Shown here: one piece after another, positions 33,544 to 42,383 of the stretch
Layout: each line of letters opens with the position of its first letter
How positions within the stretch are numbered: position 1 is the first letter of the stretch
Assembly (NCBI GenBank): GCA_965198825.1
Contig: CBDAQB010000003.1
Location: 1,736,001 to 1,800,000 of the forward strand
Origin: BOG-908 sp965198825
GTDB lineage: Bacteria > Pseudomonadota > Alphaproteobacteria > Acetobacterales > Acetobacteraceae
DNA length: 64,000 nucleotides
Reading direction: 5' to 3'
Translations under genes and position numbers: made by a program
The notes under the pieces: generated by a model
Seen by the model: the letters and a program-made list of their open reading frames with translations, nothing else
Told to the model about the DNA's origin: nothing
The model's database searches: none

Positions 33544-35264
33544 TCGAGGCCGACGACTTCTTCGGCGGGCGCTATCAAGGCCACGTGATCGAGGTTCACT
33601 CGGCGCTACGCGGTGAGGAGAACGACGACGCCATGGCGCGGCTGGTCTCTGTGGAGACGGACAGCGCGACGGAGATCGTGATTCACGTCAACAAGCTGAA
33701 GGAAGGCTGGGACGTCACGAACCTCTACACCATCGTCCCGCTCCGGGCCTCCGCCTCCGACATCCTGACCGAGCAGACGCTCGGCCGAGGGCTGCGCCTG
33801 CCCTACGGGACGCGCACGGGCGTGGACGCGGTCGATACCCTGACCATCATCGCCCATGATCGCTTCGACGAGGTGATCCAGCGGGCGCGTGAGCCCGGCT
33901 CACTAGTCCACAAGCAGGTGCTGATCGGCCCGGGTGGCGACATTCCCACCGGCGGGGCGGAGGTGTTGCAGGCGCCCTCCTACCTGGAGGCCGCGATCAC
34001 CGGGCGCGCTGGCGGCATGTCGGACGAGCAGGCACCGGCCCCACTCTTCGCCGGGCCGGCCGCCCAGGCTGCTGCGGCGGTGACGCTCACCGTCATCCGG
34101 CAGATGGAGCGCGAGCTGCCCAACCTCGGGGCGCTGAATACCCCGGAGGTGCAAGCCCGCATTTCTGCCCGCGTCAGCGCGATCACGCAGCCCGTACAAG
34201 GCGAGCTCACCGGCATTGCACCGGTTCCCGACGTGGCTAGCATCGTCGCGGCTGTGACGGCTCATGTCGCCGAGCAGACGATCGAGATCCCCGAGATCGT
34301 CGTGCTGCCGACGAGCGATGTGACGTTCCGGTTCGAGGACTTCGACTTGGACGGGCTGGAGCGCCTGAACTACCAGCCGCTTGCCAGCGAGATCACCCTG
34401 CACGAGCTGCGGACGGAGCGCAGGCGGTCAATCGCTGTGCTGGTCGCAGACCGCCGCCAGGATCGGCCCGAAGACTACCTGGTCAGCCACCTGATCGACG
34501 AAGACGCCATCGACTACGACACCACGGCCGACCTGCTCTACAAGCTGGCCGGCCAGGTTGTGGCGCGGCTGCGCGCCTACCTGCCAGACGAGGAGGACGT
34601 GGAGAACGTGCTCCTTGCCCACGGCAAGCCGCTGGCGGAGTTCGTGTTCCGTCAGATGATGCAACACTACGTTGAGACGCCGACCCGCTACATCGGCCGC
34701 GTGTCGCGCGGCTTCCAGCTCCTGAAGCCCGTGAACTTCAAGGTCAGCGACGCCAAAACGGTGCGGGACTTCCGGCGCCCGGTCACACCGCTAGCGGACA
34801 CCCGGCGTCAGGTGTTCGGTGGTTTTAAAAAATGCGTCTTCCCCTACCAGGCGTTCCAGTCCGACGACGAACGGCGCTTCGCCGTGCTGATCGACCTTCA
34901 TGAGGCCGACGTGTCGCGTTGGGTAAAGCCAGGCACGGGCCAGTTCCGGATCGAATACCGCCGCGGCCAGTCCTACGAGCCAGATTTCGTGGTCGAGACC
35001 GCAACCGAGAAGCTGATCGTCGAGATCAAGGCGCTCCGCGACATGGAGACGGAGACGGTGCAGGCGAAGAGTAAAGCCGTTGCAACTTGGATCGGCTACG
35101 CCAACCGCCACGCGGCTGCATTCGGCGGAAAGACGTGGCGTTATCTGCTTGTCCCGCATGACCGAGTGACAGAGAACGCCAGCTTGGCAGGCTTCGCCGC
35201 ATCATTTGCCATCGAAGCAATCTTTCCGGATGATGCGACGCGGCTGCTCAATTTCAGCCCTTGA
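33492..35264 (+). pseudogene. Type III-like restriction endonuclease/helicase, N-terminally truncated
   Basis: The 590-residue frame begins in mid-domain (PFMLVVAQDTTHAGELRRMI at the junction). It keeps the second helicase domain with HVNKLKEGWDV and motif VI QTLGRGLRLP. The C-terminal nuclease region has PDFVVE...LIVEIKA, a PD-(D/E)xK signature. Walker A and the DEAD/DEAH box are missing, and there is no methyltransferase (mod) gene nearby. About 400 N-terminal residues appear lost in the same deletion that cut the integrase. An internal ATG at 33492 could still start a fragment, but ATP-driven restriction should be abolished. Confidence 0.9.
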
Positions 35265-35327
35265 TAGAAGCCGAGCCCGCGACTGCATGAGCCTTCAAAA
35301 TATTTTTGATGCTGGAAATTTATTCAC

Positions 35328-37904
35328 ATGATTGACGGCTCCTTCGAACAAGTTGAGGCGGAGTTGCGCCGCCGCTACGGTGCGCCAACAACCGACACAG
35401 ACAAAATGGTCGGCTTTACAATGAAAGACGAGCGGCAGCTGGCCTTGCAACGCGACGTTAAATCGACCCAAATTTGGCTAGAAGATGACGAAAGCCGCGG
35501 ACATCTTCCTGCGGATCAAACCCGCCGATACTCTGCGGCGGAGCCCCGCCATTCAAATTTGCCGCCCAGGCTGCGCCATCTGCCACCCGGTAGTACATCA
35601 CCTCGATCTGTCCGCATGGTGACAGTATCCGATTCTTCAGCGCTGCGGGCCATTCTCGATTGGTATGACGGTTCTAAAGCCGAGACACTCGATCGAACCA
35701 AGCTGGAACAATATCGTCGGCTCTTCCTAGCACGGTATCCTGATTTCGTTAGCTTCGCGCAAAATGAGGGAGGGTACTTCACCGACGAGCGAGCTTACAA
35801 AAACAAGCTCATTGATTGTGCCGCAGCAGCAATTGTTGATCTCCAAGATGACCTAACACTTGGTGCAAGATTACTCGACCTACTAACGGGGCGCGGGGGC
35901 GTTTCGAGCAATTTGCTTGGATGGCGCACCAATGGGCGGGTGACGTCCCTTCGGAAAGCTTACCCCGGCGTGTTTGAAGAAGCTTCGGCGCGCCTCGCAC
36001 GAGCCGAAAACGTCGGGGCGGCGGTTGCAGCGTTCATCGATGAAACGTGGCCGTTGATGGTCTCGGGACAGTCAAGCAAGCCTTACACCGAGAGCCGCAG
36101 TTTGCCCACGATGCTTGCTGCCATGGTTCACCCAAATGGAAGTTATGGAATTAATACAGATCCGGTGCAACGCACCGCCGAGGCTCTCTTTGGACGTAAG
36201 CTATTCGGCTGGAACGCTTTGACGGCGGAGGAGTATGCAGCCGTACTTAACTTAGCCGCTTCGATCCGTGGCATAATGACCGACGACTGGGGCTGGAACC
36301 CTCGCGATATCTGGGATGTACAAGGCTTTATATGGGTCGTGAACAGCGACGATCAGCTGTTACTTTCAAAGAACTCAATTGCGCCAAGCGCAACAGAGGA
36401 GAAGCCATTGGCTACAAACCTCATTTTCTATGGGCCGCCTGGAACTGGTAAGACCTATGCTACGGCAGCGGAGGCGGTCCGTTTGTGCGGTGAGACGGTG
36501 CCGGATGATCGGGCCACCCTCATGAAAGTCTATCGGCGCCTCTCTGACGCAGGTCGCATCGAGTTCGTCACATTTCACCAGTCGACCGCTTATGAAGAAT
36601 TCGTTGAAGGACTCAGACCGGTTCAGAACAGCGACGGCGGTGCGGCTGGTTTTGAATTGCACCCAACACCCGGTTTATTTCGTCGGATTTCACGTCGGGC
36701 AGAGACTAGCACCGGCCCAGGGCGCACCGAGTTCGCCATTGGCGATCGCAAAGTGTTTAAGATGTCAATTGGCGAAGCCTCTAACCCTGAAGACGCGTAT
36801 CTGTTCGAGGATGCAATCATAGGCGGCTATACCGTTCTTGGATATGAGGATATTGATTGGAGCGAGAAACGCTTTGAAGACCGAGATGAAATCATTAAAG
36901 CCTGTCTCGAAGTTGGTCAGATGGCAGGCGACGCAACCCCCTTAAGCGGGAAGGTCCAATTCCCGTTCATTTTTCGAAATTGGATTAATCATGGCGATCT
37001 TATTGTCGTTTCCAAAGGCAATGCGCTCTTTCGTGCAATAGGTGAGGTAACCGGCGACTATCAGTTCGTGCCAAGAGAAGGGGGCGACTATGCTCACCGT
37101 CGATCGGTTCGATGGCTGTGGATCGATCGCGCCGGCGTTCTTACAAGCGAAATCTATGCACGTGGATTTACACAGAAGTGCATCTATCAACTTACTCCCG
37201 CAGATCTCAACCTTCCGACACTCGAGCGCTACATAGCAAGCCAACAAGAAGCGGGCACAGGCAACCCGGAACCTTTCGTTCTGATTATCGACGAGATCAA
37301 CCGAGCTAATGTTTCGAAGGTATTTGGCGAGCTAATTACTCTACTCGAGCCGGACAAGCGTCTTGGACAATCGAACGCGCTCACAGTGCGACTGCCCTAT
37401 TCGTGCGAACAGTTTGGTGTGCCAGGAAATCTCCATGTCATCGGCACAATGAACACCGCTGACCGATCGATTGCATTATTGGACACCGCGCTTCGCCGGC
37501 GTTTCACTTTTCGCGAGCTCATGCCGATCCCTTCTTTGCTCGGTATGGTCGATGGCATCAATCTAGCTACGTTGTTAATAAAACTGAACGATGCCATCGA
37601 ATATCTGTTCGATCGGGAGCACCAGGTAGGACATGCATATTTTATCGACTGCCAATCCAAAGCAGATGTTGATTTGGTGATGCGGCAAAAAGTCATCCCG
37701 TTGCTCGCAGAATATTTTCATGAAGACTGGAATAAGGTCGCTGCTGTTTTGGGGGACCAGGAGGAGGAGGAAGGCCACAGTGACGGCGGATTTCTTAATC
37801 GGCGACAGCTTCTGCCGCCGTCTCTCTTCGCGGGACTGGGTGACACAACACCGCGATATAGATGGGAAATTTGCGCCAATTTTGACTACTCTAAACTGCA
37901 GTGA
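35328..37904 (+). CDS. mcrB: McrB-type AAA+ GTPase of an McrBC restriction system
   Basis: The protein has 858 residues from ATG 35328 (ATG 35616 is an alternative; the first 96 residues look protein-like but I cannot name them). Walker A is GPPGTGKTYAT (about 368-378), Walker B LIIDEINRANVSKVFGE (about 650), followed by the McrB hallmark GTMNTADRS and the ALRRRF arginine finger. Between Walker A and B is an inserted segment (HGDLIVVSKGNALFRAIGEV, about 560-580) that looks EVE/PUA-like. The N-terminal 350 residues would recognise modified DNA. McrB uses GTP to drive McrC cleavage of modified foreign DNA. It overlaps mcrC by 4 bp. Confidence 0.92.
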   Translation: MIDGSFEQVEAELRRRYGAPTTDTDKMVGFTMKDERQLALQRDVKSTQIWLEDDESRGHLPADQTRRYSAAEPRHSNLPPRLRHLPPGSTSPRSVRMVTVSDSSALRAILDWYDGSKAETLDRTKLEQYRRLFLARYPDFVSFAQNEGGYFTDERAYKNKLIDCAAAAIVDLQDDLTLGARLLDLLTGRGGVSSNLLGWRTNGRVTSLRKAYPGVFEEASARLARAENVGAAVAAFIDETWPLMVSGQSSKPYTESRSLPTMLAAMVHPNGSYGINTDPVQRTAEALFGRKLFGWNALTAEEYAAVLNLAASIRGIMTDDWGWNPRDIWDVQGFIWVVNSDDQLLLSKNSIAPSATEEKPLATNLIFYGPPGTGKTYATAAEAVRLCGETVPDDRATLMKVYRRLSDAGRIEFVTFHQSTAYEEFVEGLRPVQNSDGGAAGFELHPTPGLFRRISRRAETSTGPGRTEFAIGDRKVFKMSIGEASNPEDAYLFEDAIIGGYTVLGYEDIDWSEKRFEDRDEIIKACLEVGQMAGDATPLSGKVQFPFIFRNWINHGDLIVVSKGNALFRAIGEVTGDYQFVPREGGDYAHRRSVRWLWIDRAGVLTSEIYARGFTQKCIYQLTPADLNLPTLERYIASQQEAGTGNPEPFVLIIDEINRANVSKVFGELITLLEPDKRLGQSNALTVRLPYSCEQFGVPGNLHVIGTMNTADRSIALLDTALRRRFTFRELMPIPSLLGMVDGINLATLLIKLNDAIEYLFDREHQVGHAYFIDCQSKADVDLVMRQKVIPLLAEYFHEDWNKVAAVLGDQEEEEGHSDGGFLNRRQLLPPSLFAGLGDTTPRYRWEICANFDYSKLQ

Positions 37905-39217
37905 TCCGCCGGACGGTCCTAGAGTGGCAGAGCCTTCGCTACGGGCTCGACGAGGACGCCATCCCGGAAGATGTCGCTGATCGGATTGCCGCAGTTGCCG
38001 CTTTGTCGCCACTCTCTGGACGAGGGGGTGGCGGCGTCCTTGAGCACGGCCGCAAGGCGTTACGAGCACGCGGTATCGTAGGAATAATTGCAGCCCAGGG
38101 AAGCTGCCTAGAGATATTGCCCAAAATTGAGGAGTCCGCAAACACAGGTGAGACATCAACGGGCCACATCCGAAAGCGGCTCATCCACATGCTTAGCGTC
38201 GCGCTCGATATCCGGATCGAGGCTGGCTCCCTAACCGAACTCGATTGGCAAAGAGATACGCTACTCGAGATCCTGATAAAGCTATTCACTACAAAGCTCA
38301 TTGACGCGGTTCGACATGGTATGCCGCGCAACTACACCGAGCACACAGACGATCTGCCGATGCTTCGAGGACAGCTACAAGTCTTGCGCCAGTTTACAAC
38401 ATTGATTGCCAGCCCACAGAAACTCGCCTGCCGATACGACGCACTTACTGAAGACATTCCCCTCAACCAGGTCATCAAGGCTGCGATTGCTCGACTTGCC
38501 AAAGTAGCGCAGTCGCCGGACACGCAGCAGAGACTGCGCGAGGTCGAAGCTGCATTCGAAGATGTCACGGCTGTGCCTATCGCTGCTCTGTCCTGGAGTA
38601 AGGTCATTATCGATCGTACAAACTCTCGTTGGCGGGAGCTTTTAGATCTTGCAAGGCTGCTGTTAGGTGATCGATTTCAAACAACTTCGGCAGGCGCTGG
38701 CCTGGGCTTCTCGCTGCTCTTCGAGATGAACACGTTGTTTGAAGAGTATGTTGCACGATTGTTAGCTCGTGCTCTTGCAGGCACTGGGCGACACGTCAAA
38801 AGACAAGGTGGCGGCCTGTTTTGTTTAGAGTCAGCTGAAAAAAGAGGTACGTTTAAAACCAAGCCTGACATTCTCGTAAAGCGGGGCAGCATCGTTGAGC
38901 AGATAATCGATACAAAGTGGAAGCGTATCGCCGCAAGGATTGACGATCCGAAGCAGGGCGTCACTCAAGCCGATATCTACCAGATGATGGCCTACGCCCA
39001 GCTCTATCAATGTCCGAGGCTAACACTTCTCTACCCTCACCACCATGGCCTCGGGGTTATGCCGTTAGTAGTAAGTCACCGCATCGCTGTCCGCGACGGG
39101 ATAGATCGCCTTGAACTCGCTACAGTTGACGTATCTACGGGCCACCGACTGGTTGAACGTCTCGCCACCTTATGTTCTGAAGAAGTTGGTTGGACAGCTC
39201 CCCGCGAACTGGCATGA
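37901..39217 (+). CDS. mcrC: McrC nuclease subunit
   Basis: The 438-residue protein starts at GTG 37901, whose last two bases are part of the mcrB TGA (GTGA overlap). The N-terminal half (IIAAQGSCLEILPKIEE, LPMLRGQLQVLRQF) matches the McrC McrB-binding region. The C-terminal PD-(D/E)xK nuclease has TKPDILVK (about residue 320) and QIIDTKWKRI, with Asp, Asp and Lys in place, then YQMMAYAQLY. It supplies the cutting activity for McrB. Completeness of both subunits suggests the system is active. Confidence 0.93.
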   Translation: MIRRTVLEWQSLRYGLDEDAIPEDVADRIAAVAALSPLSGRGGGGVLEHGRKALRARGIVGIIAAQGSCLEILPKIEESANTGETSTGHIRKRLIHMLSVALDIRIEAGSLTELDWQRDTLLEILIKLFTTKLIDAVRHGMPRNYTEHTDDLPMLRGQLQVLRQFTTLIASPQKLACRYDALTEDIPLNQVIKAAIARLAKVAQSPDTQQRLREVEAAFEDVTAVPIAALSWSKVIIDRTNSRWRELLDLARLLLGDRFQTTSAGAGLGFSLLFEMNTLFEEYVARLLARALAGTGRHVKRQGGGLFCLESAEKRGTFKTKPDILVKRGSIVEQIIDTKWKRIAARIDDPKQGVTQADIYQMMAYAQLYQCPRLTLLYPHHHGLGVMPLVVSHRIAVRDGIDRLELATVDVSTGHRLVERLATLCSEEVGWTAPRELA

Positions 39218-39247
39218 TGCTCGAGAATTGAGGGAAACGGTCAGGTA

Positions 39248-39946
39248 ATGGTTTCAGAGCACCATGACATCGAAGACGGATGGTTGATCCCCGTCCTGCG
39301 CCAGGCGACTCATGAGGAGCTGGCCGGCGTTGTCGAAGCGCTCAATCAAGGCAGCGACATCTTCATCAAACAGAATTCGCTCTACCAAGCTAGCAAGAAC
39401 GACCTAACCAAGATACCGAAGCTCATTGCAAAGACCCTGTGTCAGGCCGGAGGCCATAGCCTTCGAAACCAGTTCCGCGGCGGGGATGGACCAAGCTACC
39501 GTGTGGTGCTTGAGGACGTCTGCAGCAAGTTCGCCGTGCCGTGCCCTGCCGACGCCTCAATCGTCGTATTGGAAGAAGCGCTGCTTGAGGTCGTCATGAA
39601 ACGGGTGCTCGCTAGCTTGCCAGCCGAACAAAAAGATGAGTTGCTGGTGCGATTGGCGGGCAAGGCCGGACGGCCAGTCCCATGGGACGATGTTTTTCAG
39701 TTGGCCGCGCCGTTCGGTGCCCTCGGTGTGAACATGCTTCCACTTCTGCTTGAACAGGTTGGTCTCTTCGGTGCTAAGGCTGGATTTCTGCCGGTATTGG
39801 GTGCAGCTGCATGGCCACTCACCATCGTAGCAATGGTGTTGGGTCTCGCGTCTAGTTTCGCGGGGCCAACCTACAAGTCGACTATCCCAGCTGTCATCCA
39901 GGTTGCTGTTATTCGCCAACGTCTGCTGTGGGACCGTGCAACATGA
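39248..39946 (+). CDS. UPF0174 (YaaW-like) protein in the defence island
   Basis: The 232-residue protein aligns by eye with E. coli YaaW. Shared features are an early L..L...T.E.L segment and a central IAKTLCQAGGHSLRNQFRG followed by YRVVLEDVCSKF. An acidic helix and the C-terminal YKSTIPAVIQVAVIRQRL also match. A hydrophobic stretch at about 155-205 may insert in membrane. Biochemical role of the family is unknown. GAGGGAAA lies before its ATG, 30 bp after mcrC. Its stop overlaps the next ATG by 4 bp (ATGA), so the two proteins are probably partners. Confidence 0.8.
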   Translation: MVSEHHDIEDGWLIPVLRQATHEELAGVVEALNQGSDIFIKQNSLYQASKNDLTKIPKLIAKTLCQAGGHSLRNQFRGGDGPSYRVVLEDVCSKFAVPCPADASIVVLEEALLEVVMKRVLASLPAEQKDELLVRLAGKAGRPVPWDDVFQLAAPFGALGVNMLPLLLEQVGLFGAKAGFLPVLGAAAWPLTIVAMVLGLASSFAGPTYKSTIPAVIQVAVIRQRLLWDRAT

Positions 39947-40926
39947 CTGATGCCAGCACCATTACGGTCGTCTTCAAACTTTCTGCCAAAATCCTGGCTG
40001 GGCTCAGCAGCGGAGCTTATGAACGCGTCGGGGGGGTAATCCGCCAAACTGGAGATAAGAAGGTTATCGCGTGGCTAACGGAAGGCGGCGCAGCTAGACC
40101 AAACGCTAGCGGCTCCGGTCTTGACCCAGGCATGTTGAGTGAAGCCCTAGGTGATGTGCAAGGTGCAATGAAGCTCGCGAACGGACTCGGTGCACTAAAC
40201 CTAGCCGTCAACACCGCGGGCTTCGCGATGATCCGACGCCAGCTAGATGGACTCTCCCAACAGCTCGGAACGATCAGCGCGGACATGCGCGCAATTCAGA
40301 AGGAGACAGCGTTTATCAACGGTCTGGCGATCGCCGGGATTCGTGCGGAGATCGACACCGCCCTAGAGCACGCAGATCGGGCACGCCGGACAAACGACCA
40401 AGCGCGATATCAGGACGCGAAGAGTGCACTAATGGCCATTCGGAACCGGGTGCGGCACGCGGCCGAGTTCGTGCTGAAGTCTCGGCTCGCTGTGGACAAA
40501 CACACTCTCTTTAGAGAGTTGGTAGAAGCTGGTGCGGTGCTCGCCTTCGGCGAAGCGTTGTGTGATGAGGTACTGGAGGGCCTCAAAGCAGCCGTGGAGA
40601 CGCTGACGCTTGCCTCCGCCACGGTGCGCGCTCTCACGTCCGAGTTCGACCGGCAACGGCGCGACTTTAGCAACGATCCAGTTACGATGTTACGCATGGG
40701 CGCACCTGGCCGTGCAGCTCTTGCGGAACTGCACGGCCGGCTCGTCGAGACTGGAAACCAGGTCGAGGGTGCCGCGGAAAGCGTGCGGCTACGAGGGAGG
40801 CTGGGGCTCGACGCTGAAGGATGGAAGCGACTGACACAGCCGGTAGGAAGCGGTTCGGTAACATTTTTGCTACTTGAAGAAAATGGTCCGGTAGTCGCTG
40901 CAGCGTGCGACGCGCGAGCGCAATAA
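39943..40926 (+). CDS. Unrecognised protein, likely helical, partner of the UPF0174 protein
   Basis: From ATG 39943 (overlapping the UPF0174 stop) the product has 327 residues. The N-terminal part (TITVVFKLSAKILAGLSSGAYERVGG) and a hydrophobic stretch (LANGLGALNLAVNTAGFAMI, about 85-105) suggest membrane contact. A heptad-like region follows (RRQLDGLSQQLGTISADMRAIQKE), then a long charged helical domain and a small C-terminal beta-like end (GSVTFLLLEENGPVVAAA). No nuclease, ATPase or TIR motif seen. I do not recognise a family. Last gene of the mcrB-mcrC-UPF0174 operon. Confidence 0.75.
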   Translation: MTDASTITVVFKLSAKILAGLSSGAYERVGGVIRQTGDKKVIAWLTEGGAARPNASGSGLDPGMLSEALGDVQGAMKLANGLGALNLAVNTAGFAMIRRQLDGLSQQLGTISADMRAIQKETAFINGLAIAGIRAEIDTALEHADRARRTNDQARYQDAKSALMAIRNRVRHAAEFVLKSRLAVDKHTLFRELVEAGAVLAFGEALCDEVLEGLKAAVETLTLASATVRALTSEFDRQRRDFSNDPVTMLRMGAPGRAALAELHGRLVETGNQVEGAAESVRLRGRLGLDAEGWKRLTQPVGSGSVTFLLLEENGPVVAAACDARAQ

Positions 40927-41290
40927 AAGATCGGTCTGCTTACGGACGGCGAGTAGCCATCCGATCTTCCTTGCCCAGGTCGAGCGCAGCTACGACTACA
41001 CGCCAAGCCATGGGAAGAATTCGAAGAAACTTTCGAGGTGGTCCTCATCTAAGCGCCGTGCCTAAGGGGCACACAGCCCCGGGGAGGCCTGTCCAGAACC
41101 CCCCGGCCCCCCCCTCGCCTGATTTGGCTTGTTGTAGTGCCCGCGGCTCGAAGAACCATTCACCACGGCCCGCTAGGATGACGATCGTCAGGCAAAGCAG
41201 CCGAAGATACTAGCTTTCCCCTGATCTGCTTCCGGAAAGCTTCCGGTCTGGAGCCCACCGGAAGCAGAAAATACCTGACTTATTGAAAGT
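40927..41290. other. Gene-free end of the island, with a weak terminator-like stem
   Basis: AAGATCGG (40927-40934) pairs with CCGATCTT (40961-40968), immediately after the operon stop; an unusually long 26-nt loop separates the arms. No convincing gene is seen in the remaining 320 bp; short frames here have no RBS or family match. The att repeat follows. Confidence 0.5.
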
Positions 41291-41292
41291 AT

Positions 41293-41369
41293 TGGTCGGA
41301 GCGGCGGGATTCGAACCCACGACCCCCAGTCCCCCAGACTGATGCGCTACCAGGCTGCGCTACGCTCCG
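41293..41369 (-). tRNA. tRNA-Pro (anticodon GGG), island integration site
   Basis: The 77-nt cloverleaf includes an encoded CCA. Acceptor CGGAGCG pairs with CGCTCCG, the D arm has GCGCAGCCTGGTAGCGC, the anticodon stem is TCAGT/ACTGG with loop CTGGGGG, and the T arm has GGGTTCGAATCCC. The gene is complete; the island lies beyond its 3' end, so integration preserved tRNA function. Its 3' 37 bases lie in the att repeat. Confidence 0.96.
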
Positions 41370-41397
41370 ACACGGCAGCGGCTTAGCATTGGCGCGC

Positions 41398-41997
41398 TCA
41401 AGGGAGCAAGGCGCGCAAGGCCTCGAGCTGGGTGAGCGTATAGGTGAGTGCCGTACGCAGCCGCTCGACTTCCGACGGGCGGCGCGGCGCGGATGGCGTC
41501 GGTTCCGGCATCATGAGCTGCATCTGCGGAACCGCAGGAAGCTCGCGCTCGGCTTCCGCGGCCTCGCGCTCGGCGGGCGGCGCCGGCGGGATGTCGTCGG
41601 CCAGGCGGCCGCCGCCCTCTCGGAGCAGACGCTGCACGCCCTTGATCGTATAGCCCTGAATGTAAAGGAGATCTGAAATGCGGCGCAGGAGAGAAATGTC
41701 GTCTGGGCGGTAGTAGCGCCGGCCGCCGCCGCGCTTCAGCGGCTTCACCTGCGGGAACCGGGTTTCCCAGAAACGCAGCACATGCTGCGGAATATGCAGC
41801 TCATCCGCCACTTCGCTGATGGTGCGGAAGGCGCCGGCCGCCTTGCGGACGCGTGGGCGCGCTTCCGATGCGGCGGCGGTATCGGGGTCGGGGATGACCA
41901 GGTCGGGCGACGCCGGTTCGTCGTCGTCCTGGACCGCACCGGCGCCGCTCGAAAGCGAAGCCAGGCGGGGTTCGAAGGCAGAGCGCCAGCCGTTCAC
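41398..41997 (-). CDS. MerR-family transcriptional regulator
   Basis: This 199-residue protein has an N-terminal extension of about 50 residues, then a MerR winged helix (FRTISEVADELHIPQHVLRFWE, RRYYRPDDISLLRRI). A Pro/Glu/Ala-rich linker and a short C-terminal helix follow. No metal-binding Cys are seen, so the effector is unknown. It overlaps ihfA by 4 bp as the last gene of the rpmF-plsX-fabH-ihfA-merR cluster, an arrangement typical of alphaproteobacteria. Confidence 0.93.
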   Translation of the reverse strand: MNGWRSAFEPRLASLSSGAGAVQDDDEPASPDLVIPDPDTAAASEARPRVRKAAGAFRTISEVADELHIPQHVLRFWETRFPQVKPLKRGGGRRYYRPDDISLLRRISDLLYIQGYTIKGVQRLLREGGGRLADDIPPAPPAEREAAEAERELPAVPQMQLMMPEPTPSAPRRPSEVERLRTALTYTLTQLEALRALLP

Positions 41998-42305
41998 TCG
42001 TCGGTCTCCTCGGGGATCGCCTGGCCGTTGATCTCGGCCTTGAGCACCTGGCTGGGACGGAAAACCAGCACACGGCGAGGCAGGATCGGCACCTCGATGC
42101 CCGTCTTGGGGTTGCGGCCTACGCGCCGGCCTTTCTGCCTGACAGAAAAGGTGCCGAAGCCACTGATTTTAACTGATTCACCGGATTCCAGAGCGCCGGA
42201 AACACGCTCCAAAACAGCCTCCAGCAGATCCGACGAGTCATTCCTGGAGAGGCCGACCTGCATGTAGATCCGTTCGGCGAGGTGCGCGCGGGTAACGGTT
42301 TTCAT
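41994..42305 (-). CDS. ihfA: Integration host factor, alpha subunit
   Basis: The 103-residue HU/IHF fold protein begins TVTRAHLAERIYMQVGLS. It has ESVKISGFGTFSVRQKGRR and the DNA-intercalating beta arm GRNPKTGIEVPI, whose Pro is present. IHF alpha pairs with IHF beta to bend DNA by more than 160 degrees, aiding recombination and transcription. It lies 78 bp downstream of fabH. Confidence 0.96.
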   Translation of the reverse strand: MKTVTRAHLAERIYMQVGLSRNDSSDLLEAVLERVSGALESGESVKISGFGTFSVRQKGRRVGRNPKTGIEVPILPRRVLVFRPSQVLKAEINGQAIPEETDE

Positions 42306-42383
42306 CCCGTTACGCTAATAACCCGTGCCTTCTGCGTCAACGAAACGTCGCAGCATCAGCCACTTATGACGCGATGTGTGATC

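Larger units (their letters stand above)
32465..41329. mobile_element. Genomic island integrated at tRNA-Pro, carrying restriction/defence genes
   Basis: The two ends are identical 39-bp direct repeats (32465-32503, 41291-41329). They match the 3' part of the tRNA-Pro gene plus 2 bp, the usual att arrangement for tyrosine integrases. Inside are a truncated integrase, a truncated type III-like restriction helicase, mcrB, mcrC, a UPF0174 gene and an unrecognised gene, all on the plus strand. The mcrB-mcrC stretch is visibly more A/T-rich than the flanks. No family A or B repeat is inside the island, although both are frequent outside. The integrase defect suggests it can no longer excise itself. 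Confidence 0.92.

Noticed and set aside
33492..35264. Intact restriction enzyme gene
   Set aside because: Walker A and DEAD/DEAH motifs are absent and the 5' end is a junction with integrase sequence.
40905..41213. 102-codon frame at the island end
   Set aside because: Overlaps the preceding gene's end, no RBS, Pro/Arg/Ser-rich noise, and runs toward the att site.
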